From positions 682,001-746,000 of the forward strand of contig JAYRJU010000001.1 in NCBI GenBank assembly GCA_041906145.1: 64,000 nt of DNA, in the 5' to 3' direction. A program made the position numbers and the translations under genes. The notes below the pieces were generated by a model, which was not told the origin of the DNA, ran no database searches, and worked only from the letters and a program-made list of their open reading frames with translations. This document shows, piece by piece, positions 27,112 to 38,002 of the stretch (positions are counted from its first letter, which is position 1; each line of letters starts with the position of its first letter). Origin of the DNA: SHVO01 sp041906145 (GTDB lineage Bacteria > Pseudomonadota > Alphaproteobacteria > Rhodospirillales > Rhodospirillaceae).

Positions 27112-27705
27112 TTATACGGGCCGGCGGGCCGTCAGCGCGGCGGCTATGGTGCCGTCGTCGAGATAATCCAGCTCCCCGCCTATGGGCATGCCATGCGCGA
27201 GGCCCGAGACGGTGGTTTTCGTTTCACCCAAACGCTCGGCGATATAGTGAGCGGTCGTCTGACCATCGACGGTGGCCGAAAGCGCGAGTACGATTTCCCT
27301 CACATCCGGCGACTCGGCGCGGGAAACGAGTTTATCGATGCGCAAGTCGGATGGGCCGATTCCATCGAGCGGCGATAGAAGCCCGCCCGTAACGTGATAA
27401 CGGCCGCGAAACGCGCCGGTGCGTTCCAAGGCCCACAGGTCGGCGACGTCTTCGACGACGCAGATGAGGGCGGGGTCGCGGCGCGGGTCGCGGCAGATGG
27501 TACAAGGATCGGCGCTGTCGAAATTGCCGCAGCTGGAGCACACCTTCACCGATTCCGAAGCGGCGGAGAGAGTCTGGACCAGGGGATCGAGCAAAGACTC
27601 GCGTTTCTTGATCAGCGCGAGCGCAATGCGCCGCGCCGAGCGCGGACCAAGCCCCGGCAGCTTTGAAAGCTGCCGGATAAGAGCCTCGATCTGCGGGCCC
27701 GCCAT
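27112..27705 (-). CDS. recR: Recombination protein RecR
   Basis: RecR works with RecO and RecF to load RecA on gapped DNA. The 197-residue protein has a helix-hairpin-helix (LSKLPGLGPRSARRIAL, 13-29), a four-cysteine zinc finger (Cys56, 59, 68 and 71) and a Toprim domain starting ICVVEDVADL. The ATG at 27705 directly abuts the ybaB stop, as expected for the conserved dnaX-ybaB-recR operon. Confidence 0.97.
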   Translation of the reverse strand: MAGPQIEALIRQLSKLPGLGPRSARRIALALIKKRESLLDPLVQTLSAASESVKVCSSCGNFDSADPCTICRDPRRDPALICVVEDVADLWALERTGAFRGRYHVTGGLLSPLDGIGPSDLRIDKLVSRAESPDVREIVLALSATVDGQTTAHYIAERLGETKTTVSGLAHGMPIGGELDYLDDGTIAAALTARRPV

Positions 27706-28029
27706 CTAAAAGGGAAGCTTGAATCCCGGCGGAAGCGGGAGGCCGCCGGTCAGTTTGCTCATTTCGTCCTGCGTGTGACGCTCGACCTTACCGCGCGCGT
27801 CGTTGACCGCGGCGACGATGAGGTCTTCGAGCACCTCCGCGTCCTCGGGCTTCAACAGGCTCGGATCGATCTTCACGCGCTTGAGCTCGCTGCGGCCGTT
27901 CAGGGTTGCTTGCACCATGCCGGCGCCAGAGCTGCCCACCATTTCGATTTCCGCGAGCTTTTCCTGCATCTCGGACATGCGCGTCTGCATGTCCTGAACC
28001 TGCTTCATGATATTTCCGAGATTCTTCAT
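27706..28029 (-). CDS. ybaB: YbaB/EbfC nucleoid-associated protein
   Basis: A small dimeric DNA-binding protein of 107 residues. The N-terminal helix (IMKQVQDMQTRMSEMQEKL) and the VQATLNGRSELKRVKIDPSLL segment are typical. It is co-transcribed between dnaX (12-base gap) and recR (no gap). Confidence 0.95.
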   Translation of the reverse strand: MKNLGNIMKQVQDMQTRMSEMQEKLAEIEMVGSSGAGMVQATLNGRSELKRVKIDPSLLKPEDAEVLEDLIVAAVNDARGKVERHTQDEMSKLTGGLPLPPGFKLPF

Positions 28030-28041
28030 TCTACTTTCTAC

Positions 28042-29706
<1,665 letters not shown>

Positions 29707-29751
29707 GGGGCTGGTCCATGGGGCAAGACGGCTTTTCGGGGAAAAGTAGGG

Positions 29752-29852
29752 TGAGAGACTGGACGACGACCCGAACCGAAACTCGTTACGGCTGCTTCCT
29801 TCCGGACCTGACCGGGTTGGCGAGGGGTACGTCCATCGCCAGCCTCTCGAGG
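29752..29852 (-). ncRNA. ffs: Bacterial small signal recognition particle RNA
   Basis: The universally conserved SRP RNA core (GGTCAGGTCCGGAAGGAAGC and following bases) is present on the minus strand at 29790-29813. The flanks pair over the whole length: GAGGCTGG near the 5' end pairs with CCAGTCTC near the 3' end with G-U pairs, giving a single long hairpin of about 100 bases, the small SRP RNA without an Alu domain. A GATATA/TATAGT element just upstream, with TTGCTT about 17 bases before it, is a likely promoter. Ends are approximate. Confidence 0.95.
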
Positions 29853-30041
29853 GGCACTATATCAGATGAGAACGCCGCAGAAGCAAGACCTGACGAGGCC
29901 TCCTAGACTGGCCCACAACTTATTCGCGCGCCTGGCTTTTTTTAATTGCCAGGCTACTAGGGAAGGCCCAAAAGGACCCCAAATAGGAGCCGTTTCCGGG
30001 CCCCCGGGGTCGCCATTTAGGCTATAGTCCACTAGGTCATC

Positions 30042-31658
30042 ATGAACGTCGCCGCCAGCATTGAATCTCATAAAAAAGCGGATCGCCCCAAACCGGTGGT
30101 CCTGGCCATCCTGGACGGGTGGGGACACCGAATCGAGGCGACCGACAACGCAATCGCCCTGGCCAACCTGCCGACGTGGAACCGATTCCTGGCAACATGC
30201 CCCCACGGCCTCGTGGAAACGAGCGGTCTCGATGTGGGCCTGCCGCCCGGGCAAATGGGCAATTCCGAAGTCGGACACATGAACATTGGCGCGGGCCGCG
30301 TGATGATGCAGGACCTGCCACGCATCGATACCGCCATCGAGAACGGCGCCATCAAGAACAACCCAGCACTGGCCGCATTCATCGCCAAGCTCAAAACCTC
30401 CGGCGGTACGGCGCATATGATCGGCCTGCTTTCGCCGGGCGGCGTGCACTCGCACATGGATCAGATGGCCGCACTCGCGCGCATCATCGACGGCGCCGGC
30501 GTTCCGGTGGCGATCCATGCGCTGATGGACGGGCGCGACACACCGCCCTCCTCCGGCCTCGGCTTCATGGAGGCGTTCCAGAAACAGATCGCCGGACTCA
30601 CGCTTACTAAGATCGTGACGGTCGGCGGGCGTTATTACGGCATGGACCGCGACAAGCGCTGGGATCGCGTCGAGAAAGCCTACGTCGCCATGACGGAAGC
30701 GAAAGGCAATCACGCCCCCGATCCCGTGACCGCGATCCGCACGTCGTACGAAGCGCGCATGACCGACGAATTCATGCTGCCGGCCACGATCGGCGACTAT
30801 AAAGGCATGCGCGACGGCGACGGCGTGCTGATGGCGAACTTCCGCGCCGACCGCGCGCGCCAGATCCTATCGGCGCTGTTGTGGCCGACGTTCGATGGTT
30901 TCGCGCGCCCGCGAATCATCACATTCGCGGCGGCCGTAGGCCTGACCGAATATTCCCAGGCGCATAACAAATTCATGAGTGTGATGTTTCCAGCCGAGAG
31001 CGGCGCACACACGCTGGGTCAGATCATAAGCGAAGCCGGACTGAAACAACTCCGCATCGCAGAGACGGAGAAATACGCCCACGTCACCTTTTTCTTGAAC
31101 GGCGGGGTGGAGCAGGAATTCCCTGGCGAAGAGCGCATCCTCATCCCCAGCCCCAAGGTCGCGACCTATGACCTGCAACCGGAGATGAGCGCGCCGGAAG
31201 TGACGGACCGCATCGTAGACGCCATCGAAAACGCTCGTTTTGACGCCATCATCGTGAACTACGCCAACGGCGACATGGTGGGTCATACGGGGATTCTTGC
31301 AGCCGCAATCAAGGCCGCCGAGACCATTGATGCCTGCCTCGCGCGCCTTGAAACAGCTTTGAAAAAGACCGGTGGGACGATGCTGATTTGCGCGGACCAC
31401 GGCAATCTCGAGATGATGAAAGACCCGGCGACCGACGAACCCCATACCCAGCACACAGTTGGCGTCGTGCCAGCGGTGCTGGTGAACGGGCCGACCGACG
31501 TTGAAGGTCTGCGCGACGGACGTCTCGCAGACATCGCACCGACGGTGTTGGCGCTGATGCAGCTTACGAAACCGCCTGAAATGAGCGGTGCGTCGCTCCT
31601 GGTCCGTCATGCAGATGCACAAGACGCAGCCTCGCTTGCGCGCCGTGCGATCGCGTAA
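30042..31658 (+). CDS. gpmI: 2,3-bisphosphoglycerate-independent phosphoglycerate mutase
   Basis: GpmI interconverts 3- and 2-phosphoglycerate using two manganese ions. The 538-residue protein has AILDGWG near residue 22, the catalytic Ser75 in GNSEVGHMNIG, HALMDGRDTPP and the metal-ligand motif CADHGNLEMM. The start ATG 30042 follows a G-rich leader with a possible -10 (TATAGT near 30023). Its 3' end overlaps the start region of the EnvC-like gene, an arrangement seen in many proteobacteria. Confidence 0.97.
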   Translation: MNVAASIESHKKADRPKPVVLAILDGWGHRIEATDNAIALANLPTWNRFLATCPHGLVETSGLDVGLPPGQMGNSEVGHMNIGAGRVMMQDLPRIDTAIENGAIKNNPALAAFIAKLKTSGGTAHMIGLLSPGGVHSHMDQMAALARIIDGAGVPVAIHALMDGRDTPPSSGLGFMEAFQKQIAGLTLTKIVTVGGRYYGMDRDKRWDRVEKAYVAMTEAKGNHAPDPVTAIRTSYEARMTDEFMLPATIGDYKGMRDGDGVLMANFRADRARQILSALLWPTFDGFARPRIITFAAAVGLTEYSQAHNKFMSVMFPAESGAHTLGQIISEAGLKQLRIAETEKYAHVTFFLNGGVEQEFPGEERILIPSPKVATYDLQPEMSAPEVTDRIVDAIENARFDAIIVNYANGDMVGHTGILAAAIKAAETIDACLARLETALKKTGGTMLICADHGNLEMMKDPATDEPHTQHTVGVVPAVLVNGPTDVEGLRDGRLADIAPTVLALMQLTKPPEMSGASLLVRHADAQDAASLARRAIA

Positions 31659-32988
31659 TCTTTGCATCCTTCCCCTCGCCGCGGCGCTCGCGGCGGCTCC
31701 TTCATTTGCGCAGGCGCCGGCATTTGCGCAGACGCCGGATCCCGCGCAACTGAAGGCGCTGGAGCGCGATCTCAAACAAAGCGAGAGCGAAGGCCAGCGG
31801 CTGATCAACGAAGCCAATGCGACGACACGAGATCTGGAACGCCTGCGCAAGGAGTCCATAGATCTCGCCAAGGATATCCAGGATCAGGAGTATTCGCTGC
31901 TGGTGATGGAAAACCGGATCGGCGAGCTGGAAGCCACCGCCGCGCAGGCGAGCGAGACTTTGGGGCGGCGCGACGCCCAAATGCGCGATGCGTTGATGGC
32001 GCTGGAACGCCTCGCGCTACGCCCCGCCGACGCCCTGACATTGAATCCCCTGTCGCCCGATGATGCGGTGCGCACCGCGATCCTCTTGCGTGCAGCGCTG
32101 CCCAACATCAAGCAGTCCACGGCTGCGCTCCAAACGGATCTCGCCGAGCTTTACCGTGTGCGCGCCCAGGTGACCGAGCAGCGCGAGCAGGCCGCCGCGA
32201 CCACCGCCGGACTCATCGAGAAGCGCAGACGGATGGAAGTCACTCTGGAACAGAAAGCCGCGCAACAGCAGAAGATCGCGCTGCGGTCGGACGAGGTCAG
32301 CGCCCGCACCAAGAAGCTGGCGCAGGAAGCCGAGGACCTGCGCGCGCTGTTCGCCAAATTGGCCGAAGAGAAGGAACGCCGCGACGCGGCCGAGCGTAAG
32401 ATCGCCCAGGAAAAGGCGGCCGCCGAAAAGGCCGCCGCCGAGGATAGGGCGAAAGCCGAGGCCAAGGCACAGGCCGCAAAGCCGACGCCACAATCTAAGG
32501 GGGCGGAGACCCAAACGGCGCGACTCGCGCCCAACCCGTCCCCTTCGGATGAAGTTGCTGTAACCCGCTCATTCGGAAAGGCCCGGGGAACCCTGCCCTA
32601 CCCGGTGGCGGGGACCCTTTCCGCAAAGTTCGGCGAGGCCGCCGACCCCACGGATTCCTCCGGATTACGCACAAAAGGCATCACAATCAAAGCAGCCGCG
32701 GGCTCGCAAGTGGTCGCGCCTTTTGACGGCATCATCGCCTTCGCGGGGCCCTTCCGCGGATATGGCCAACTATTGATCATCGAACATAGCGAGGGATATC
32801 ATACGTTATTGGCTGGTTTAGGGCGCATCGACGGCGAGGTCGGCCAGCGCGTGCTGGCGGGCGAACCTCTTGGCGTAATGGATGGTGCTGCCGCCTCCTC
32901 GCTCTATGTCGAATTGCGCCGTGAAGGCCAGCCCATCAATCCCTTGCCGTGGCTCGCTGACCGCACGGGAAAAGTAGCGAGTAGATGA
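31645..32988 (+). CDS. EnvC-like murein hydrolase activator with degenerate LytM domain
   Basis: The start is uncertain. GTG 31645 gives a clean signal peptide (MRSRNLCILPLAAALAAAPS) and a 14-base overlap with gpmI, but ATG 31609 and GTG 31588 are also in frame. The product of about 447 residues has a long periplasmic coiled coil (to about 270), an Ala/Lys-rich linker and a C-terminal LytM/M23 domain. The zinc ligands of active M23 enzymes are missing: KGITIKA, YHTLLAGL and LYVELRREG replace the HxxxD and HxH motifs. That is the state of E. coli EnvC, which activates amidases during division. Confidence 0.85.
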   Translation: MRSRNLCILPLAAALAAAPSFAQAPAFAQTPDPAQLKALERDLKQSESEGQRLINEANATTRDLERLRKESIDLAKDIQDQEYSLLVMENRIGELEATAAQASETLGRRDAQMRDALMALERLALRPADALTLNPLSPDDAVRTAILLRAALPNIKQSTAALQTDLAELYRVRAQVTEQREQAAATTAGLIEKRRRMEVTLEQKAAQQQKIALRSDEVSARTKKLAQEAEDLRALFAKLAEEKERRDAAERKIAQEKAAAEKAAAEDRAKAEAKAQAAKPTPQSKGAETQTARLAPNPSPSDEVAVTRSFGKARGTLPYPVAGTLSAKFGEAADPTDSSGLRTKGITIKAAAGSQVVAPFDGIIAFAGPFRGYGQLLIIEHSEGYHTLLAGLGRIDGEVGQRVLAGEPLGVMDGAAASSLYVELRREGQPINPLPWLADRTGKVASR

Positions 32989-33018
32989 GCCTCTCTCTGA
33001 CCAACGGTGTGAAGACCT

Positions 33019-34446
33019 ATGCGCCTTAAATACATTGCCGCCGCCGCGACCGTTTCGTTCGTCGCCGGCGCCGTCACCGCTCCGCTCCTGCCGACCTTCG
33101 CGGCTGAAAAATCCAACGCGAAGTTCTCGGACGACACCTACAAATACCTCGAGCTGTTCGGCGACGTGTTTGAGCGCGTGCGCAAGGACTACGTCGAGGA
33201 GGTGACCGACCAGGAGCTTCTTGAGAACGCCATCAACGGCATGCTCACCTCGCTGGATCCGCACTCGGGCTATATGCCCGCGAAGAGCTTCCAGGAGATG
33301 CAGGAGCAGACCAAGGGCGAGTTCGGCGGCCTCGGCATCGAAGTGACGATGGAATCGGGCGTCGTGAAGGTGGTCTCGCCGATCGACGATACGCCGGCCA
33401 GCCGCGCGGGCGTGCAGCCGGGCGACTACATCATCGGCATCGACGGTAAGCCCGCCGTCGGCCTCACGCTGCAGGAAGCCGTCGAGAAGATGCGCGGCCC
33501 AATCAACACGCCGATCATCATCACGCTGCGCCGCGCGGAAACGGAGCCGTTCGATGTGAAGCTTGTGCGCGCCGTGGTGAAGGTGCAGTCGGTGAAAAGC
33601 CGCGTCGAGGGCGACGTGGGCTATATCGACATCAATCAGTTCAACGAGACGACGCAAGTCGGCCTCGACGGCGCGATCAAGACGCTGAAGGCGAAGCTTG
33701 GTCCGAAATTGAAGGGCTATGTCGTCGATCTGCGTAACAATCCCGGCGGTCTGCTCGATCAGGCGGTGTCGGTATCCGACACGTTCCTGGATCGCGGCGA
33801 GATCGTCTCCACCCGTACGCGCCACAGTGAAGAGACCCAGCGTTATAATGCGAAGCCGGGCGATGCGACCGATGGCAAACCGCTCGTTGTCTTGATCAAC
33901 GACGGGTCGGCGTCAGCTTCGGAAATCGTCGCGGGCGCGTTGCAGGACCACGGCCGCGCGATCCTGCTGGGAACAAAGAGCTTCGGTAAAGGGTCAGTGC
34001 AGACCATTATCCCGCTGGCGCGCGGCGAGAGCGCCATGCGCCTGACCACGGCGCGGTACTACACGCCGAGTGGCCGTTCGATCCAGGCGACCGGGATCGA
34101 TCCGGACATCGAAGTGAAGCCGGCCAAGGTCGAGCCGATCGGCACGCCAAGCTCAGGTTTCACCCGCGCCGAACGTGACCTTCCCGGCGCGCTCCGCAAC
34201 GAGAACGAAAAACAGGTGGAACCGCTGGTTCAGCCGCCGGCCCAGGTCGGCCCGCAGTCCGGTGCGAAGCCGGACGGCGCCAAGCCCGCCGCGGATGCCG
34301 CCAAGCCCGGTGCCGGTCAGCAGACCGCCTCGGCCTCCAAGCCCGCCGAACCGCAGGACTATCAGCTGCAACGCGCCCTCGATCTGTTACAGGGTATTGC
34401 CCTTTATCAACGCGCCGAGGCAAAGCCCGCCGGCGGCACCAACTAG
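33019..34446 (+). CDS. ctpA: Carboxyl-terminal processing protease (S41)
   Basis: A periplasmic serine protease of 475 residues with an N-terminal signal/anchor (about 1-29) and a PDZ domain (about 95-175). The catalytic dyad is Ser299 in GSASASEI and Lys324 in FGKGSVQT, with the 25-residue spacing usual in the family. The C-terminus is an Ala/Pro/Lys-rich extension followed by a helix (YQLQRALDLLQGIALYQ). The envC-ctpA order is conserved in alphaproteobacteria, where they act in cell-wall remodelling. A terminator follows. Confidence 0.95.
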   Translation: MRLKYIAAAATVSFVAGAVTAPLLPTFAAEKSNAKFSDDTYKYLELFGDVFERVRKDYVEEVTDQELLENAINGMLTSLDPHSGYMPAKSFQEMQEQTKGEFGGLGIEVTMESGVVKVVSPIDDTPASRAGVQPGDYIIGIDGKPAVGLTLQEAVEKMRGPINTPIIITLRRAETEPFDVKLVRAVVKVQSVKSRVEGDVGYIDINQFNETTQVGLDGAIKTLKAKLGPKLKGYVVDLRNNPGGLLDQAVSVSDTFLDRGEIVSTRTRHSEETQRYNAKPGDATDGKPLVVLINDGSASASEIVAGALQDHGRAILLGTKSFGKGSVQTIIPLARGESAMRLTTARYYTPSGRSIQATGIDPDIEVKPAKVEPIGTPSSGFTRAERDLPGALRNENEKQVEPLVQPPAQVGPQSGAKPDGAKPAADAAKPGAGQQTASASKPAEPQDYQLQRALDLLQGIALYQRAEAKPAGGTN

Positions 34447-34472
34447 CGCATCGGCTCGCTAACAAAATGTGG

Positions 34473-34506
34473 GGGCCCGGCCACTTAGCCGGGCCCTTTA
34501 TTTTTG
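34473..34506 (+). terminator. Intrinsic terminator after ctpA
   Basis: A 9-base GC stem, GGGCCCGGC (34473-34481) with GCCGGGCCC (34488-34496) and a 6-base loop, is followed by TTTATTTTT. Confidence 0.88.
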
Positions 34507-34593
34507 GCTTAACAGGCTCTTAAGGGTCCCCCGCCTAAAAGATAATCGGGGTATCATATGTACTGCGCGCAAAGCGCAGGGCCGGAGGAGCTC

Positions 34594-36366
34594 ATGGGAC
34601 TGTTCGATCGGTTCCGGAAAGATAGCGTAAAAGATCCGTTTGGCGGCGGCGACGACGGCGAGGATGACTTTTACGATGACGATGACGCGCGCCAATCCGG
34701 CGCGGGTCCGAAGATCGCGTTGCTTGCCAGCGGCGTGGTGTTCGCGGGCGTCGTCGGATTCATCTCCTACGTCCTCATGACGAGCGAGACGCCCCAAGTA
34801 GCGGCCCCGGTGACGGGTAGTTTTGCCGATCTTCAGGTCGATGATGGGAACGAACCCGCGCCGGCCGCCGGGAATGAACCCGCCGTTGCCGCAGATGTCA
34901 CCGCCGCGACCGACCGTTCCGCGTCGCGCCGCCCGTGGTTGACGGCACAGGCGCCCGCGAACCCCGAACCTTCCAAACCGGCGGCACCACCGCCGGTCGC
35001 CGCGAAACCGCAAGCCGCTAAGCCGGAAGCCGCGAAACCCACTGTGACCCCGCCGGCGAATACCGCTGCCGTTACCCCGCCGCCAGCGCCAACACCGGCG
35101 CCTGCCGCCGCCAAGCCCGCGGCGCCCGTGGCCGCGCCACCCGTGAAAGAGACGCAGGTGGCCGTGGCCGCCGCGCCCACCTCCGCTAAGCCGGCCGCCC
35201 CGCCGGCCCCTGTGCCGGCGCCGCCCGCGAATGCCAAGCCCGCGCCGACCCCACCGGGAGGCGCGAAGCCTGAGGCCGCATCGGTTGAAGCACCGGCGAC
35301 GCCAGGGGAGGAGACCCCGAGCGTCATCGCCGGCATCCCAGCTCTGAACGCGCCGGGTGTCGCGCCAGGCGCACCGGAACGTTTCATTGCCACCGGCGAC
35401 GCAGGTCCCGCCACAGCCGGCGGACGGCCACGTTTGGTGGATCCGCCCTTGCCGCCGACCGACCGGGTCGCCGTGAGCGCGCCGCCGCCGCGTTTCGCCG
35501 CGCTGCGCGATGCAAAGAAAGAAGCTCCCGCCGCCGCGCCAGCGAGCACGGCAAAGATCGCCATCGTGGTCCGTGGGCTCGGCCTCAGCCAGTCCGCGAC
35601 CGAAGCGGCCATCACCAAGCTGCCCGCCGCCGTGACCCTCGCCTTCAGCCCCTACGCGCGTAACATCAAGACCTGGATGGACCGTGCGAAGGCGGCAGGC
35701 CATGAGGTGCTGATCGAGGTGCCACTTGAGAGTAAGGATTTTCCGGCGCAGGATCCCGGTCCGCTGGGCCTGTTGACCACACTTGAACTCAAGGACAATA
35801 CCGAGCGCCTGGACGCCGTGCTGAAAACCGGCGCTGGCGCGATTGGTGTGTTCGACGCCCAAGGCACGAAGTTCCGCGAGAACGCGCAGAGCATCACGCC
35901 GATGTTCGCCAAACTGAAGGAGCAAAACCTGTTTTACGTGCAGGGCTCCCCCGGCGTGCGCATGGGCGATGCCTATGTTTCGACCGCCGTCGCGGACGTC
36001 GTGCTGGATGAGCGCCCGTTCCGCGCCGCCGTGGATGCGCGCCTCGACTACGCGGAACGCCTTGCACGCTATCAGGGCAGCGTCGTCGCCTCGGTGCAGG
36101 CCAAGCCGGTGAGTTTCGAACGCCTTATCCTGTGGCTGGAGCAGGCGCAGAAAAAAGGTATCGCGTTGACACCGATCTCCACGGTCCTCATTCGTTCGGA
36201 GATCGCGGCGCCGCCGCCCGCGGCGACGCCTGCGGCCGCAAATGCCAAACCCGCGGGCGAGCATGATGCGCCGGCGAAAGCGAAACCCGAAGCCGCGAAA
36301 GCCAAACCCGCGGCGGCGAAGGCGAAACCCGAAGCCGCGAAAGCCAAAGCGAAGCCGGCGCACTAG
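34594..36366 (+). CDS. YibQ-like divergent polysaccharide deacetylase family protein
   Basis: From ATG 34594 (GGAGGAG upstream) the product has 590 residues. It has an acidic N-terminus, one membrane span (IALLASGVVFAGVVGFISYVL), about 220 residues of Pro/Ala/Lys low complexity, then a NodB-like domain (about 320-530) and a tail of AKAKPEAAK-type repeats. The expected metal motif DDxG reads VRGLG, and the NNHMGS motif reads FDAQGT, so enzyme activity looks lost. The usual neighbours envC, ctpA and rppH support the family call. Confidence 0.85.
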   Translation: MGLFDRFRKDSVKDPFGGGDDGEDDFYDDDDARQSGAGPKIALLASGVVFAGVVGFISYVLMTSETPQVAAPVTGSFADLQVDDGNEPAPAAGNEPAVAADVTAATDRSASRRPWLTAQAPANPEPSKPAAPPPVAAKPQAAKPEAAKPTVTPPANTAAVTPPPAPTPAPAAAKPAAPVAAPPVKETQVAVAAAPTSAKPAAPPAPVPAPPANAKPAPTPPGGAKPEAASVEAPATPGEETPSVIAGIPALNAPGVAPGAPERFIATGDAGPATAGGRPRLVDPPLPPTDRVAVSAPPPRFAALRDAKKEAPAAAPASTAKIAIVVRGLGLSQSATEAAITKLPAAVTLAFSPYARNIKTWMDRAKAAGHEVLIEVPLESKDFPAQDPGPLGLLTTLELKDNTERLDAVLKTGAGAIGVFDAQGTKFRENAQSITPMFAKLKEQNLFYVQGSPGVRMGDAYVSTAVADVVLDERPFRAAVDARLDYAERLARYQGSVVASVQAKPVSFERLILWLEQAQKKGIALTPISTVLIRSEIAAPPPAATPAAANAKPAGEHDAPAKAKPEAAKAKPAAAKAKPEAAKAKAKPAH

Positions 36367-36370
36367 AACC

Positions 36371-36892
36371 ATGCCGTCTTCCAAACCTTACCGCCGGGGC
36401 GTCGGCATCGTCCTGTTGAATGCGCGCGGCAAGGTCTTTGTCGCCGAACGCATCGATACGCCGGGCGCCTGGCAGATGCCGCAAGGCGGGATCGACAAGA
36501 ACGAACTGCCCCGCGCGGCGGCCTTGCGTGAACTTCATGAGGAAACCGGTACCGACAAGGCGCGTATCATCGCCGTGTCTCGGTCCTGGCTCCGCTACGA
36601 CTTGCCCGCCGATCTTCAGAAGAAAGTTTGGAACGGTAAGTACCGAGGGCAGGAGCAGAAGTGGTTCCTGATGAAATTCACCGGCGAAGATTCCGACATC
36701 GACATCGCAGGCGAGCATCCCGAATTCGGCGCTTGGAAATGGGCCAAATTCGAAGACCTGCCCAAGATGATCGTCGGATTCAAGCGCGAGATCTACGCGC
36801 AGGTCGTCGCCGCTTTCAAAGCGAAAGTCTTAGCTTTTAGACCGGTGAAAGCCGCCAAGCCGAAGAAAAAAGCCCCGCGACGTAACGCCTAA
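36371..36892 (+). CDS. rppH: RNA pyrophosphohydrolase (Nudix) RppH
   Basis: RppH removes pyrophosphate from mRNA 5' ends, triggering decay. The 173-residue protein has the Nudix box GGIDKNELPRAAALRELHEE (39-58) and the plant/bacterial Ap4A-hydrolase-like features PYRRGVGIVLLN and PGAWQMPQGG. A basic tail (AKPKKKAPRRNA) extends beyond the core and may bind RNA. The ATG at 36371 lies 4 bases after the YibQ-like stop. It overlaps convergent asparaginase by 4 bases. Confidence 0.95.
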   Translation: MPSSKPYRRGVGIVLLNARGKVFVAERIDTPGAWQMPQGGIDKNELPRAAALRELHEETGTDKARIIAVSRSWLRYDLPADLQKKVWNGKYRGQEQKWFLMKFTGEDSDIDIAGEHPEFGAWKWAKFEDLPKMIVGFKREIYAQVVAAFKAKVLAFRPVKAAKPKKKAPRRNA

Positions 36893-37962
36893 TACTCCGA
36901 GAACATCCGCTGGATTTCCTTCGGATCGCGCGTCTTGGTCAACGCGAGCATCAGGAGAATGCGCGCCTTTTGCGGATTGAGCGTATCGGCTGCCACCATG
37001 TTGAAGGGCTCGTAGTCCTTAGTGGCAACGACGCGGCCATTACCGACCCGGCTGGAGCGCACGAGCACCGGGCGTGCGTCCGCTTTCATCGCAAGCACAT
37101 TCTTGAGCGCGCGCCGTTCCGGCGTCGAGATGTCCCCGGCCCCCGTCCCCGCGAAGACGATGCCTTGCGTGCCACCCTTCACCAAAGCGTCGACGAGGCC
37201 GAGGCTCGGCTGGACATAAGCGTAAAGAATGTCGACCACAGGAAGTTTGTCGAGCTTCGAGACGTCGAACTCGGAGGCGGCCGTGTGGCGGCGGGTAGGT
37301 GCGCGATAGAAAACGACCCTGTCCTCGTCGACCTGCCCGAGATACCCAAAGTCAGTCGGCCTGAAGGCCTCGACGCGCATCGTGTGTTCTTTCGTGACGT
37401 CGCGGGCCGAGCTGATTTCATCGTTGAGCACGACCATCACTCCCTTGCCACGCGCCTCGGGCGACGATGCAACCCGCACGGCGTTGATCAGGTTAAGGGG
37501 ACCATCTGCGCTAATGGCTGTCGCCGGCCGCATGGCGCCGACGAGAACGACAGGTTTGTCGGACTTCACGGTGAGATCGAGGAAGAAGGCCGTTTCCTCA
37601 ATGGTGTTGGTGCCGTGGGTGATGACGACGCCCGATACAGCCGGATTTGTGAGCGTTTCGTTGATCTTGCGCGCGAGCGAAATCCAGTGCGCGACGGTGA
37701 GATCGTAGCTGCCGACGTTGGCGATCTGTTCAACCGGCGTGTTGGCGATCTGTCTGAGCTGGGGAATGCTGGCGACAAGTTGATCGCCGGAGATGGCGCC
37801 CGGCTTATAGTTCGTCATATCAGTGCCGGAAGCACCGGAACCGGCAATCGTGCCACCTGTGGTGAAGATTTTCACCGTAGGCAGAGCGGGCTCCGCAGCG
37901 AGCGCCGATCCGGCGAGAAGATACGTCGCGACGGCGACAAGCCGCGTGAAGCCTTTGATCAT
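36889..37962 (-). CDS. Periplasmic type II L-asparaginase
   Basis: The 357-residue product has a Sec signal peptide (about 1-23, ending LAGSALAA). The mature enzyme shows both threonine motifs: FTTGGTIAGSG with nucleophile Thr38 and ITHGTNTIEETAFFLD with Thr118. The residue after Thr118 is Asn119, where E. coli AnsB has the substrate-binding Asp90, so specificity may differ. It would hydrolyse asparagine (perhaps also glutamine) in the periplasm. It stands alone, convergent to rppH. Confidence 0.92.
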   Translation of the reverse strand: MIKGFTRLVAVATYLLAGSALAAEPALPTVKIFTTGGTIAGSGASGTDMTNYKPGAISGDQLVASIPQLRQIANTPVEQIANVGSYDLTVAHWISLARKINETLTNPAVSGVVITHGTNTIEETAFFLDLTVKSDKPVVLVGAMRPATAISADGPLNLINAVRVASSPEARGKGVMVVLNDEISSARDVTKEHTMRVEAFRPTDFGYLGQVDEDRVVFYRAPTRRHTAASEFDVSKLDKLPVVDILYAYVQPSLGLVDALVKGGTQGIVFAGTGAGDISTPERRALKNVLAMKADARPVLVRSSRVGNGRVVATKDYEPFNMVAADTLNPQKARILLMLALTKTRDPKEIQRMFSEY

Positions 37963-38002
37963 TATGCGCCCCCCAGGAGAATGAAGACCGCAAGCCTAGC
38001 AC

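Noticed and set aside
29930..29954. GCCTGGC/GCCAGGC hairpin with a T-rich loop
   Set aside because: The T run is in the loop and not after the stem, so it does not look like a terminator; the stem is short and may be chance.
36260..36360. Short tandem repeats in DNA
   Set aside because: They encode the KPEAAKAK-type tail of the YibQ-like protein in frame and are explained by that low-complexity sequence.
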